Assembly (NCBI GenBank): GCA_001600055.1
Contig: BCIV01000015.1
Location: forward strand, 1-64,000
Direction: 5' to 3'
Origin: Filobasidium wieringae
Taxonomy: Eukaryota; Basidiomycota; Tremellomycetes; Filobasidiales; Filobasidiaceae
DNA: 64,000 bases
Positions 44,164-54,187 of this stretch are shown here, in pieces. A program made the translations under genes and the position numbers. Position 1 is the stretch's first letter. Each line of letters begins with the position of its first letter. The notes beneath the pieces were generated by a model. It searched no databases and was not told the DNA's origin. It saw only the letters and a list, made by a program, of their open reading frames with translations.

Positions 44164-45695
44164 ATGGAATCCCTGATCTCGCAATTATACTCGAACCTGA
44201 CGCTTGTCAATGGAGCAGACCCACTCGCCCGCGCTTCCGTGTCCACTCTGCTCCACTCGATCTCACTGATCGACCATCATCTCGATCGCTTCCATCGTTC
44301 TTTCCTTCTCAGCGACAATGGCAGTGACACGTCGAACGACACGTCGAACGAGGGGAGGGAAGAGCTGGAAAGAAAGAGACAGAGCGTTTTGAGATGTATG
44401 GCAGATTGGTATGTCCCACCTCGCCGTACCGAATAACCTCATGCGACTGACCCAACAACGTCAGGTGCAAGACGACTCATCCTCAACTGCAAACCACTCA
44501 CCTCCTCCATTCCCTGCACCCATCCCTCTCACTCCCCTCCACAACAACAACAACAACAACAACGACGACGACGACGACCCCCTTCACCCCCTTCGTATCC
44601 CCCCAAACCATATCCTCACCCTCCGAATCCATCCAGTCCCTCGCAAAAGGATTGCCCATGGACGTCTACCTGAACAACGAGGATCCGGATTTCGGGATGA
44701 AGGCGTCGCTGGGTCCCGAGGGGGCCGAGGGGGCCGAAAACACTACCGGGGGGACTGGGGAGGTTGGGGGAGATGAGGGGATACGAGAGGGGAGGGGGAA
44801 GAGGGAAGGGATCACCCTTGGAGCGGAGAGGGTGGGGTGGGAGATGGATCTGTTCTTCCCCTTTCTCTCTTCCTCTTCCTCCTCTAACCCATTCCCATCT
44901 TCCTCCGCCCGCCCTTCCTCCCCCCGCTCCCCCCGCTTCACCCCGCCCCGACCGACCCTAACCAAATCAGAACTAACCTACTTCAACCCCTCCCCCGCTC
45001 ACTCCCAGCCCGTCCTCTTACCCAAGATCAACGGGGTGATGCGTCGGCTCATGCTCGATTACCTTCGGGCGGTGGGGGATTGCTGGGCCGTTGAGCGGCG
45101 AGGCTACGAGGAGGATGAGGGGGAGGGGGCCGATGGGGATGACGAGGACGCTGAGGAAATCGAGCAAGATCCGTACCCCCTAAACGACCCCCACCCCAAC
45201 CACCCCAACACCCCCAACACCCCCAACACCCCCAACAGCCCCAAATCCCCCCTCCCCCTCCCCCTCGGCTTCGGCTTTGGCCCGGGCCTGACGGCCCTCC
45301 CCCCCTCACCCGCACTCAAAGCGGAGAAACACCTCGTCCGGCTCAGATCCAACGTCGTCGTCCTGACACAACTGGACGGCTGGTTGAGGCGGTTGGAAGC
45401 GGTCTCTCTCGGATCCACGGGGGCCATAGGGACCACGGGGGGTAACGGAACTACAATCGACCCGAACGCGATCGACCTGGACCCGAACGCGATCGACCTG
45501 GAGCCGAACGCCATCGACCCAAACGCAGACCCACCTCACCCGGCCAACCCAAGTCAAACCCAGATCTTGACGGACCTAGTGGGGAGTACGAGACCCGTGG
45601 ATGTTACGCCCCAGGAAGAACGGGAGTGGGTGGAAGAGGTGCGGTGGGTCGGGAGGTTGGTCCTCGGTTTGCGTTTGGAGCGGGGGGTGTATTAG
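44164..45695 (+). CDS. Hypothetical low-complexity protein
   Basis: The ATG at 44164 opens a helical segment MESLISQLYSNLTLVNGADP and SVLRCMADW, then a 60-nt intron (GTATGTCC...CGTCAG) leads in phase into WCKTTHPQLQTTHLLHSLHP. A run of about twelve Thr follows (ACA/ACG microsatellite), then VYLNNEDPDFGMK, Ser/Pro-rich tracts, a folded-looking section INGVMRRLMLDYLRAVGDCWAVE, an acidic run, PNTPNT repeats, a Leu-rich helix KAEKHLVRLRSN...LDGWLRRLE, six-residue DPNAID repeats and a C-terminal helix EEREWVEEVRWVGRLVLGLRLE. I do not recognise the family. Conserved-looking helices separated by repeats suggest a real but fast-evolving protein. Confidence 0.65.
44541..44578 (+). repeat. Trinucleotide microsatellite (ACA)n(ACG)n in coding sequence
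   Basis: CAACAACAACAACAACAACAACGACGACGACGA-type run, switching from ACA to ACG repeats. In the gene frame it encodes poly-Thr, so length changes would stay in frame. Confidence 0.85.
45195..45240 (+). repeat. Nine-base minisatellite encoding PNT repeats
   Basis: Copies of CACCCCCAA repeat four to five times in tandem and encode Pro-Asn-Thr units within the hypothetical gene. Confidence 0.8.
45455..45525 (+). repeat. Hexapeptide-coding tandem repeat (DPNAID-type)
   Basis: Three and a half imperfect copies of an 18-21 base unit GACCCGAACGCGATCGAC encode DPNAIDL-type repeats. Confidence 0.8.
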
Positions 45696-46099
45696 GGCTT
45701 GGGCAGGGGGTTGGGGGGTTGCGTTGGGGAGTGGGAGGGGTGGGGGACGGAGGGGGGAGGAGGGACGATTAGGGATCGGTTAGGACGATCTGTCTGAACC
45801 TGAGATTAATACGGGGTGGACGGTATGCCGAAATATCAACGAATGACGGGATTCGGGATAATCGGAGCGAACCTGAAGCGGGGGCGATTCAGGGAAGGAA
45901 GAAAACCATCCCCCGCCCTTTACTTCCTCACTTGACCGAGCGTTGTGGTCGTTTCTTACTCCCCTCGCGAGCTCTGCGGGGAGTCCGATCGGATCCCTCG
46001 ACAGGGGAACCGGATGGATTGAACGTCATGGGATCCTTATGGGATTTTTATGGGACTCGATCCACCTGGTCCTTTCGTTGACTGATTCGGATGACTCGC
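45696..46099. other. Convergent 3' region
   Basis: About 400 bases with a G-rich 3' stretch (45700-45780) after the hypothetical gene. No gene seen. Confidence 0.45.
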
Positions 46100-46948
46100 T
46101 CAACGAAAGTTTATGTTGAATCGGTCGGGTGAATGGGAATAACGAACCCTTTTGATGAATGGCGCTTTACACGGTGTTATATAGCTTGATACGTGACCAT
46201 AGATGACATGTGAGATCGATACGGTTCCCCTTGATACATCATGGTTCTGCAATGAATAAACCACAGGATTAGTTCTTATCATACCGACCTTGGTGATCGT
46301 ACATGAGTCAGGGTCTCGTGCAAGGATCTCCACTGCCAGATCGATGCCCTCTGTCCTTTTCATCAGTGGCAAGTAGCCTATCCAGGTGTCTAGTTATCCC
46401 GATAGACAAGTACAAGATCACACCAGGACGAATCTTTGCCTTCTTTTTGCGAGCTTTTGCCATGTCTTTCATTAGCATGGATCTCGCTTCGATACCGAGC
46501 TGTAGAAGAGAGAGAGACACACGAATCCTTGTCATGTAGCATCGAGTGTCAGAACACTTACTTCTTCGGTGCGCTCCCGCCACCTTCCTTGCCCAAACCA
46601 CTTGCCACCGATGAGCGTCCCCGTTGGATGTATGAAGCTGCGCACGCACTGTTTGGTGCCCCCGTTTCATCGCTCCCTCTGTCAGCCATAGATGATCCCG
46701 GAGATCCCAGGGTGGAGATCATCGAGTAACGCGAACATGAGATCACACAGCGGGTCCGAGGATAGCGATTCCATCACCTACAACAATGAAAGTCAGCGAG
46801 CAGTCACAATGAATCCCCGAACCGATAACTTACTATTGTGGATATACCAGAGGGCGTTTGCGCCTTCCTGCTTGTTGGAGATCATAGTGTGAGCCGCAAG
46901 GGCTTGAGCAGCCATGAGGAAGGTGATGGAAACGAGGGTAAACTTCAT
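46100..46948 (-). CDS. Small secreted protein gene, exon structure uncertain
   Basis: The ATG at 46948 begins a clear signal peptide (KFTLVSITFLMAAQALAA), then HTMISNKQEGANALWYIHN, an intron (GTAAGT...TTGTAG), and SDGIAILGPAV-stop, which would make a 49-residue secreted peptide. However, coding-like sequence continues downstream on the same strand: GSDETGAPNSACAASYIQ up to APKK at a strong GTAAGT donor, then LGIEARSMLMKDMAKARKKK, RPGVIL joined to TEGIDLAVEILARD, and a last exon ending FNINFR at 46100. These pieces splice in phase with one another, but the link to the first two exons is not clear. Either a short peptide gene is followed by a separate gene or alternative splicing gives two products. 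Confidence 0.45.
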
Positions 46949-47056
46949 GATGTGTTATGGTGGGGTTGTTATGTTAAATATCGTTGACTCGTTCGCAAAT
47001 CGTCATACCAATCCATCGATCCTATTTCCGTGCGCTATGATACCCAAAGTCCGGTC

Positions 47057-47445
47057 ATGACAAACAAGAGCCAAGTACCCAGGGAAAAACAAGACAGGGT
47101 TATGGAGATGAGGGACAGAAATCCACCCGTCATGTTCCGGCTAATCGCGGAGGAGTTTGGAACCACCACACGTCAGGCAACTAGGATTGCAGCCAAATCG
47201 CAGGGAACTGCGAACGCCCCCAACCGATGGGGGAGCGCTTATGATCAGTGTTCACAAGAAGTTAGTATTCAGTTGCGACAGATGAAATTCTCAGATTGAC
47301 TGAAAAACATACACTGCGCCAGGTATTGAAAGACGCATATCGGCAGAAGAGAAACGATGCTGGGAGCACTTTTGGGGTACGGAGTTGGACCTGTTATCGT
47401 ACAGGATGCCTACAACAGAATTCCTGGCTTGGTGGGAGACAGTAG
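47057..47445 (+). CDS. Small helix-turn-helix protein
   Basis: ATG at 47057, then an intron of about 65 nt (GTTAGT...GCGCCAG) that joins CSQE to VLKDAYRQKRND, stop at 47443-47445. About 108 residues. The N-terminal half has a tri-helical look: KQDRVMEMRDRNPPVMFRL, IAEEFGTTTRQATRIAAKS. This resembles the HTH of DNA-binding or transposase-derived proteins, with basic residues in the recognition helix. No catalytic domain follows, so if derived from a transposon it is only the DNA-binding part. I cannot assign a family. Neighbouring genes do not clarify its role. Confidence 0.45.
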
Positions 47446-48756
47446 ACCCCCTTAGTCTGAGGTAGCTTTGGGATTGACATCGACTGAAATGAGCGGGTAA
47501 CTGGGGGTCGGACCATACGTTTGCTTGAGGTATTTAGGAAAGGATACACGCTGGCCAGGGTAGACGATTATCAGAAGAGTCTTCTGTGCTGAGGTAAGAA
47601 AGATGAGGGTCTAAAGGTATCGTCTGGTTTGTATCGAACGTTACAGTCCTGGGAAGGTTCGTACGAGAATCGGGCAGGGGAGTATAGACTGATACGGATG
47701 AATCGATCTTGGCTCTGCGGGACCTTTGTTCGTGTCCTATAACCGGGATACTAAAACGCGACAGTGATCGTTCGTTCGTTCAGATGACACGTCTACCTCG
47801 TGCGTTGGAGCATACCTCCAACGGTCTCACAATCGTATATTCCACGACTCTTCGTTTCCCAGGTATCGGAACGTTCCCACTATATCATTCGCATACCTGC
47901 TTGGAAGTCCTTAGAGCGCTTGATGACTGTTCAAGTTGACGGCATAGGTATTGGCCGGTGGTGGCAAAAGTCACGCGCGGCATCTATCTCGTAACAGATC
48001 TCACAGCGCTACTCACAACCCATCCAGGACATCGTCCAGTAAGGAGTACATCGCCAAGGACAAAAACATACGAACGAGCAAGGATATATCATAATTGGGG
48101 ATGCCACTTTCTACTCGGTCGCCCCCCCTCCGCTCAAACCCTACTTATCGTCCTTGTCGCGCTATCTTTTTCGCTCAGATTTCCGAGCCTGCACTTTTAA
48201 GCCGCAATGTCATACGATACTCTACTAGCATACACTCAGGCATACTGGTCATGAATCGGGTCATTTTCTCGAATCGTCCACATATTGGGTATGAAGAAAA
48301 CATCTCGTAAATGGCCTCGGATGAAAGAAGTGATTACGATGGTCGGTCGTTGTATCGCGAAAAGGACGGCGGACTCCCTTATGTATATCGATGGGTTCGG
48401 ATTCTTCGAGGGGAGGTTGCGAAAGGAAACACCCGGTTTTCATTGTTGACCTACTTTTGAACCTCTCAAACTGACGTCAAATACCACAAAAGGTCTTTCG
48501 GATACATTTTCCAGGTAGCTACCAGCTCCCTGAACGTATCCAATCGGCCCACGAAGAGTCATATGCTCGAGCGCGTCGTTAATGGGTAGGGAAGACAGTC
48601 AACTAGACCTAAAGCCCGATAGTGCTGTGTTGAAGGACGGCGAGAACGGAAGTTGGATAAATACAAGCTTGAAGAAGCTGCTTCGGGCTAGAGATTATGG
48701 TATCACTAAACAAGCACTCTATATTTATAACCAGAAATCATCATATGTTGACAGAC
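47446..48756. other. Region without a confident gene
   Basis: About 1.3 kb. A 62-codon frame with an ATG at 48582 has reasonable composition (LKPDSAVLKDGENGSWINTS) but no further support. Otherwise I see nothing recognisable. Confidence 0.45.
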
Positions 48757-50346
48757 TCATGCCAACTTAAAAACCGCCTCTCTGTTCGCAGTCTTTGTCG
48801 GCCGATATTCGTCCGCGGTGACGGCCGTCTCGATTTGCAAATCCACCCGGATAGAGGAAACTGCAGGATTAGCGAATTTGGTATAAGAGGAATCTTGGTC
48901 CAGATCGACATGTGTGTTCAGTCCATCCCGGAAATCCTCACGACTATGATGGCAGGTTGGGTGAGGTAGGAACGGGCGATACAACCTCGAAGCAACTCAG
49001 CAGCAAGCATGTAAAACAGAGAAATTAAGGCCAGCTTCTGCAATGGCCAGATGGCTGCAACATCCGCCATGCTCTGATCGTCTGAAATTCAGCATACCGA
49101 CCAGATTTGCCCGCACGATATGGGTATAGGCTCACTTGTTTGCCACTGGAGATGAAGATCACGAACGCAGCTGTACTAAGGACAGACGGCGGTAGCATTG
49201 TCTTGAAACAGATGGAGGCGTAATCCTTTAGCATTCGTTCGGTACTGTTTGATAATGTATCGTCAAGATGGCATCACTTCAGATCGGAACAACGGGTGTC
49301 TTACGATCGAGTGACCCGAGCGGATGATTTTCGTAGAGCAATTACCGTTCCCAAGCAGAACGAAATGTCGACTACCATGTTCACAATGTTCATGCACATG
49401 ATGACGGGGCCGAGCTGACGGAACCGAAACCGCTTAGTATACCCGGAAATGGCATTCCAAGTCTCGTTCTCCACGAACTTTGGCAAAGAGCTTCATTGTT
49501 TTGGCTAATTCGGGGTCGTTCGGGTCTTTTGGGTTCGGAGTGATAAAGGCCACGACGCTGGCACTGAGATCAGGGTTACGTATGAGCAACTGCATGAGAA
49601 CGGTACAATTTCCTTACTGACCCAGTATTCCCTCCAAGACCTGCTAGCATCAAAATTGCTAACAGAACTTTGATCCAGGCTTTATCGCCCCAGAGCTAGA
49701 AAGCGAGCTGGTTAATTGCAATGCTATACTACACGGAAGAACGCCACGACCCACCTTGATCATTCGGTATGCATAGAGAGACTGTACCAGAAGCAAAACA
49801 ATTCCGTTAAGGATAAACGAAACAGAGAAAAGCCACTGTTCATGTCGTCACAGATTAGAATACCGGCAACTCGCGATACTTTGCAGATTTACATCGTGTT
49901 GAATGACGCTATTGATTCTACCAAAGTTGTTCACGCCCTGCTCTACGACGTGACCGATATGCGTAAGCGAAGATAACCTGAGAGACCTAGGTGTGATGAG
50001 TATTTCATCAGACAACCACAGAAAGTCGCACTCACGCTGCGACGAAACAAGCGGAAAATACGATAATCCTTTCAGGCCGTGGAGCGACTATCCTGCAATA
50101 TCGCTGTAACTGCATCCGAGTGATTGCTTGATCAGCTGAGCGGGTCGTCGTGCCCATATTGTCAACTCACTAAACCTATACTGAATCCCCATAGTAATAA
50201 ATCGAGATATGTCCCAATCAACGGGCCAATTCTGTGAGCAGCGCAAATCAATCTCTGATGACACAGTCACGAGCATCATCGAAGACTTGCAAGTGTCTCT
50301 CGATGAGAACCTTCTGGTTTGGGAGCTGTGAAGCCAGATCAGACAT
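48757..50346 (-). CDS. Putative multi-pass membrane protein, DUF6534-like, many short exons
   Basis: Minus-strand exons can be chained from an ATG at 50346. Typical pieces: MGIQY, RPERIIVFSACFVAA, then WLFSVSFILNGIVLLLVQSLYAYRMIK joined in phase to LWGDKAWIKVLLAILMLAGLGGNTG, SASVVAFITPN, FRFRQLGPVIMCMNIVNMVVDISFCL, ERMLKDYASICFKTMLPPSVLSTAAFVIFIS, an Ala/Leu-rich last membrane segment, and a hydrophilic tail SREDFRDGLNTHVD to the stop at 48757. Seven hydrophobic segments and an (N)SRxxxR start of the tail match the basidiomycete DUF6534 family of unknown, possibly receptor-like function. The last junction does not keep phase with a GT-AG intron that I can find, so the gene may be mis-spliced in my reading or damaged. 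Confidence 0.5.
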
Positions 50347-51016
50347 CGGTATGACGAGAGATTATGGTATATATTCTTTGACTGCTTGCATCTTACAACG
50401 TACGCTTCAAGTAAGCGGTCGAGGAGCGACTAGTCCGTATATATAATAAGCTATCGTTGACAACGTATCGTCTCCTTGCGCCCCGTCCCAAAGGCAACTT
50501 TATTGGTAAGTTGATCCTTTGTTTTTGCCAAGGAGGCTTGTTATGTTGTGATCGTCTCCTGATGGAAACTGGTTTCGAACTCTATCGCTGCCACAGTAAG
50601 CGCGCGCTGGAGGAGTGATCATGAAACACGAAAAGAAGGTTTTGATGCCGGTTAAAAGCGGGTTATTTTCGGAGGATTTTCATGATCGCTCCAGGGTACT
50701 TCCGTATCAGGACGACAAAAAGTCATCCGAGTCTAAAGGAATCACTTGAACCCATTGGACTTGAGATAGCTACGATATCGCTCTCGAATCAGACACTCGA
50801 ACGCCTTTTCTCGCGATCTAAGTGGACTTACGATACTCCACCAATCCTTTACGCTTTGACTGTACGTTTCTTCCTGCATCGAGTTGGTACTCATCAAGGA
50901 AATGATGATACGTAGTACCTTTCCTCTCTAGAAAGGTAGCCGAACATCACGTTCAGCGGACGTTTCTTTCGCGCAGATCAAGAGTGATCGGCTGGGACTT
51001 ACGATACTCTCTCCGT
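50347..51016. other. Intergenic region
   Basis: About 670 bases. A 77-codon frame at 50682-50915 is isolated and unconvincing. Probably the membrane-protein promoter and the zinc-cluster gene 3' flank. Confidence 0.45.
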
Positions 51017-53623
51017 TCATCGCCAGGTGTTCGATAGGGATTCTATCGGTAGGCGTAACATGACATCACATCCAATCAATCTCGGCGTGAAGATGAACCG
51101 AGAAACGTGATAGCTTGACATACGACGATAACATCTGGTATGACTCTCTCGCGGCCATTTCTCTCTCTTCTGTGATATCCTTTCCAGGCAAGACGACCGA
51201 CTTGAGATCCAACTGGACCACTCCATCTTAGTGAATCAAGTCTCCAGCGAATTGAGGCTGATCAGACTCACCAAAGCGAAATCGAGGGAAGCAGCAGTGA
51301 TCAATAAATTCGCCCTCTGCGTTCCAAAAGCGACACCCTCTTCCTCGTCCCTCCAACAATCCTCCAGCCCCGCTTGCCAAGCCGCCGGCAAGTTCCTCAA
51401 CGTATCCCTCACCATAGCCCTAGCGTCTTCCAGCCATACCAACGTCGTCTCCACGTCCGGTGCCTCAGAGGGCGTATACGTAAAGGTCCTATGTCTCGTC
51501 AAACATTGGGAGAATGTGCGGAACAATCGTAAAGAGAGAGCGAGACCGGTCATGGTAGACGCGCGGGAGATGGGTTGAGGCAAGTTTCCTGAAGGTGTTA
51601 TGAACTCGTCGTCCACTTCCAAGGGGAAAGGTGGTACGCCTTCATGATCGGGCATCAAAGAAGGAAGCCCTACAGCCGCTTCCGTCCTATTCGACCCGTT
51701 CGGATCAGCTCCTCGTCGTCACCCGGGAAAAACTCCGTACGAGGACTCACTTGTCCGTTTGGTACAAGATCCAAAACACTCTCCTCTGCATTTCCGTCTG
51801 CAAGAAATCCCCACCTAGAGCGGAAGTGGATCGATGTAGACCGAGGGAATAGGCCATCCGGATGCCTTCCGCTAATATGATCCCTGCCAATTCCGTCTTG
51901 CCCAAAGTCGTACAAGCCGCAACATCCCTGTCACATACGTTCAACGCCGATCAGCCCACGTCGATCAACCCAGCCCACTGCTCTCCCGTACGACCGCGCC
52001 AGACTCACGCATAATGAACGACGATCAATTCCAGACTAGGCTCGTTATGGTATTTCACCTGGACGACCCTACTCGCCTGATGACAACGTAATTGTAACCT
52101 CTCCAATTCCGGTTGAGTGAAATGAGTGATCATCTTGCTCTTCGGTACCTGCGAGATGACATGAGCGACTGATCCCCTTGGGCGTCTCCTCATCAGCTCG
52201 ATATTCTTTTCCTCTAAAACATACATACTCTGGGCGAGGGGTGGGGTGAGGAACCGGACTCACTCAGACTGAACAACATTCCTCTGAAAACCTCATCCCC
52301 CCTATCCCTCCTATCGACCATATCCTTCGCGAAACTAGGTTTATGAACCAGCGGCATGAGAGCGTGTTGATATTTCAAATAAAGTCGGAGGAAAAAGGCG
52401 GCGTTGCTCCATGAAAGCAGATCTTCTAGATCTTGAACGTGTTGAGGTGGGTATCGGGTTGGATGATGTGATTGATGTGATTGTGATTGGGGATGAATGT
52501 GTCCATGACCCTGACCCTGACCTTGATTATGTGGAGGTTGAGAAGCGATCCCATACCCTCTCGGGCTCCCCCCGAATCCCCCACTATGTCTCAAATTAAG
52601 CAACCCCGATAAAGCCGCATGAGAATGTTCCTCCCCGCTCCCCGTACTAGTACTCAGTACGCTCAAATTAGAGCCCCCTGGTTTAGTCATGGGTGGGGAG
52701 ATAGGGATGAACCCCGATCCAGTATTCTGCTGTTGTTGCTGTTGCTGTTGAGGTTGTTGAGATGGCCCAGGGGGGGAGAAAGGGTTAAAAGGGTAATCCT
52801 CCATCAAGGGGGAATCTATCATCTCCAACTGAATCCCCGTCGGGAGCGCGTAGGCCTGGACATGTTGTTGCCCCTGTCCCTGTCCGTGCCCTTGTCCATG
52901 TGAGTGTGAACCGGGCGGATGACCCTGCCCTAAAGGTCCTACAGGTCCAGATCGGATAACAGGAGAATCGTAAGACCGAGTCGAACTGCCCGATAACGCT
53001 TCCCTCTCCGAAAGATCCGTATTGGCCGGTATGGTAGGACCACTATTACTATTACTATTACTGTTGTTGTTGTGTGTGTTGGTGTATGTAGGGTTCGTAG
53101 CTGATCTCGCCTGCTCCCTGGATCTCCGGAGTTCATTATTCATCCGTCTGTCCGTCCGAAACCCAGCATCAGTCCACACGACATGCCACGACGTGCACCT
53201 CGTCGAGTCAAAGAACGGGTAACTCACGTAGTCTTCCTTCCTGCACGTTTGACGACGTAGTTGTAGACGCACGGTTGGTCCAGGTTATAACAACCTTTAC
53301 ATTTCCCACCCCCGTCTATGGTTTCCGGTGGAAGGGGGACGCATTTCACCTGGTCCGCGATCGAGTGAGCGAGTGGGCGAGCGAGTCGGGTGAGTGAGGT
53401 GAAGGGATCGGGGAGGAAAGGGTGATAAAACACAAGAGAGAAACAAACGGATCAGCATCGAACGACTTGAAACGAGAATGAGCGTGAGGACGGCTCCAAA
53501 AGTCGGTAAGAAGCTCGCTCTTTCGGTTGGAGAGAGGCCGCGGCTAGGAAAAGGAGGGGGAGGGGAGTGAAATACCTTTCTCGTCCTGCACAAGTCACAA
53601 GTCCTCGCTCTATCCGTTGACAT
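51017..53623 (-). CDS. Zn2Cys6 (zinc cluster) transcription factor
   Basis: Nuclear fungal regulator. The ATG at 53623 opens STDRARTCDLCRTRK, an intron follows, then VKCVPLP, GGGKCKGCYNLDQPC and YNYVVKRAGRK, giving C-x2-C-x6-C-x13-C-x2-C-x6-C, the full zinc cluster. Next comes a long disordered part rich in Asn, Ser, Gln, Gly and His (GQGHGQGQGQQ; a CAA/CAG Gln run). The fungal regulatory (Fungal_trans) domain follows: FFLRLYLKYQHALMPLVHKPSF, a CTTLGKTELAGIILAEGIRMAYSLGLHRS segment and RRVFWILYQTDK. The C-terminal helices include RTFTYTPSEAPDVETT and AASLDFAL. After AL the junction reaches the expected continuation VQLDLKSVVLPGKD only in another phase, so the tail may be frameshifted. Divergent from the sugar transporter at 54188, a plausible target. 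Confidence 0.88.
52726..52760 (-). repeat. Polyglutamine-coding CAG/CAA tract
   Basis: The plus strand reads TGTTGTTGCTGTTGCTGTTG, which on the coding minus strand gives about nine consecutive Gln codons, mixed CAA and CAG, in the disordered part of the zinc-cluster protein. Confidence 0.8.
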
Positions 53624-54187
53624 GTTGGGTGATGAGTGGGGGAGCAGGAGTAGGGCAGTATAGTGTGGGGTGACTAGAATAATGGACGATCGCGATGTCA
53701 AAAGGAGATGACCAACAGCTTTCGACGGTGAGGAAGGGCAACTGGGCAACTGGACCAGGCGGTACCTTGGCTGTTATGAATCGGAGTAGTGTCGCCCTAT
53801 TCCTCGGCGCATTAGCAAGCGGAAGCTGATCTCGCACACAGTTCATTTCGGTGACTGACGAATATTCCAGAACGCATATCATCGTAGGGACGTCGTGTTG
53901 ATGAATGATATGGCAGATACTCGATGACACTCGGTACCCTAGGTACCAGCCAGTTGTGAATGTCTCCCAGTCCATCATCTAACTTGCTCAGCTTGCTCGA
54001 GGTGCGAGTCGATTGAGCCCGAGCTGGTGGTCGCACGAATGACAGGTGGATGGAAGTAGGACAGTTGTACGGTGTTCGGTGTTATCCGGGAAAGTAACGT
54101 TACCGCGTACGAACGAACGATCAGAACTTGGGTCGAGCAAAGTAACCTCCTTTCATCGTACAAGGACATTCTTCCTCCTCATCGACC
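53624..54187. other. Divergent promoter between regulator and sugar transporter
   Basis: About 560 bases. CGG- and CCG-containing words, the half-sites typical of zinc-cluster proteins, are present but not as an obvious conserved pair. Repeated GGTACC-type words occur around 53761 and 53941. No gene. Confidence 0.4.

Noticed and set aside
43373..44246. Several overlapping frames of 65-150 codons on both strands
   Set aside because: They arise from purine/pyrimidine bias and short tandem repeats, have poor starts and no conserved motifs.
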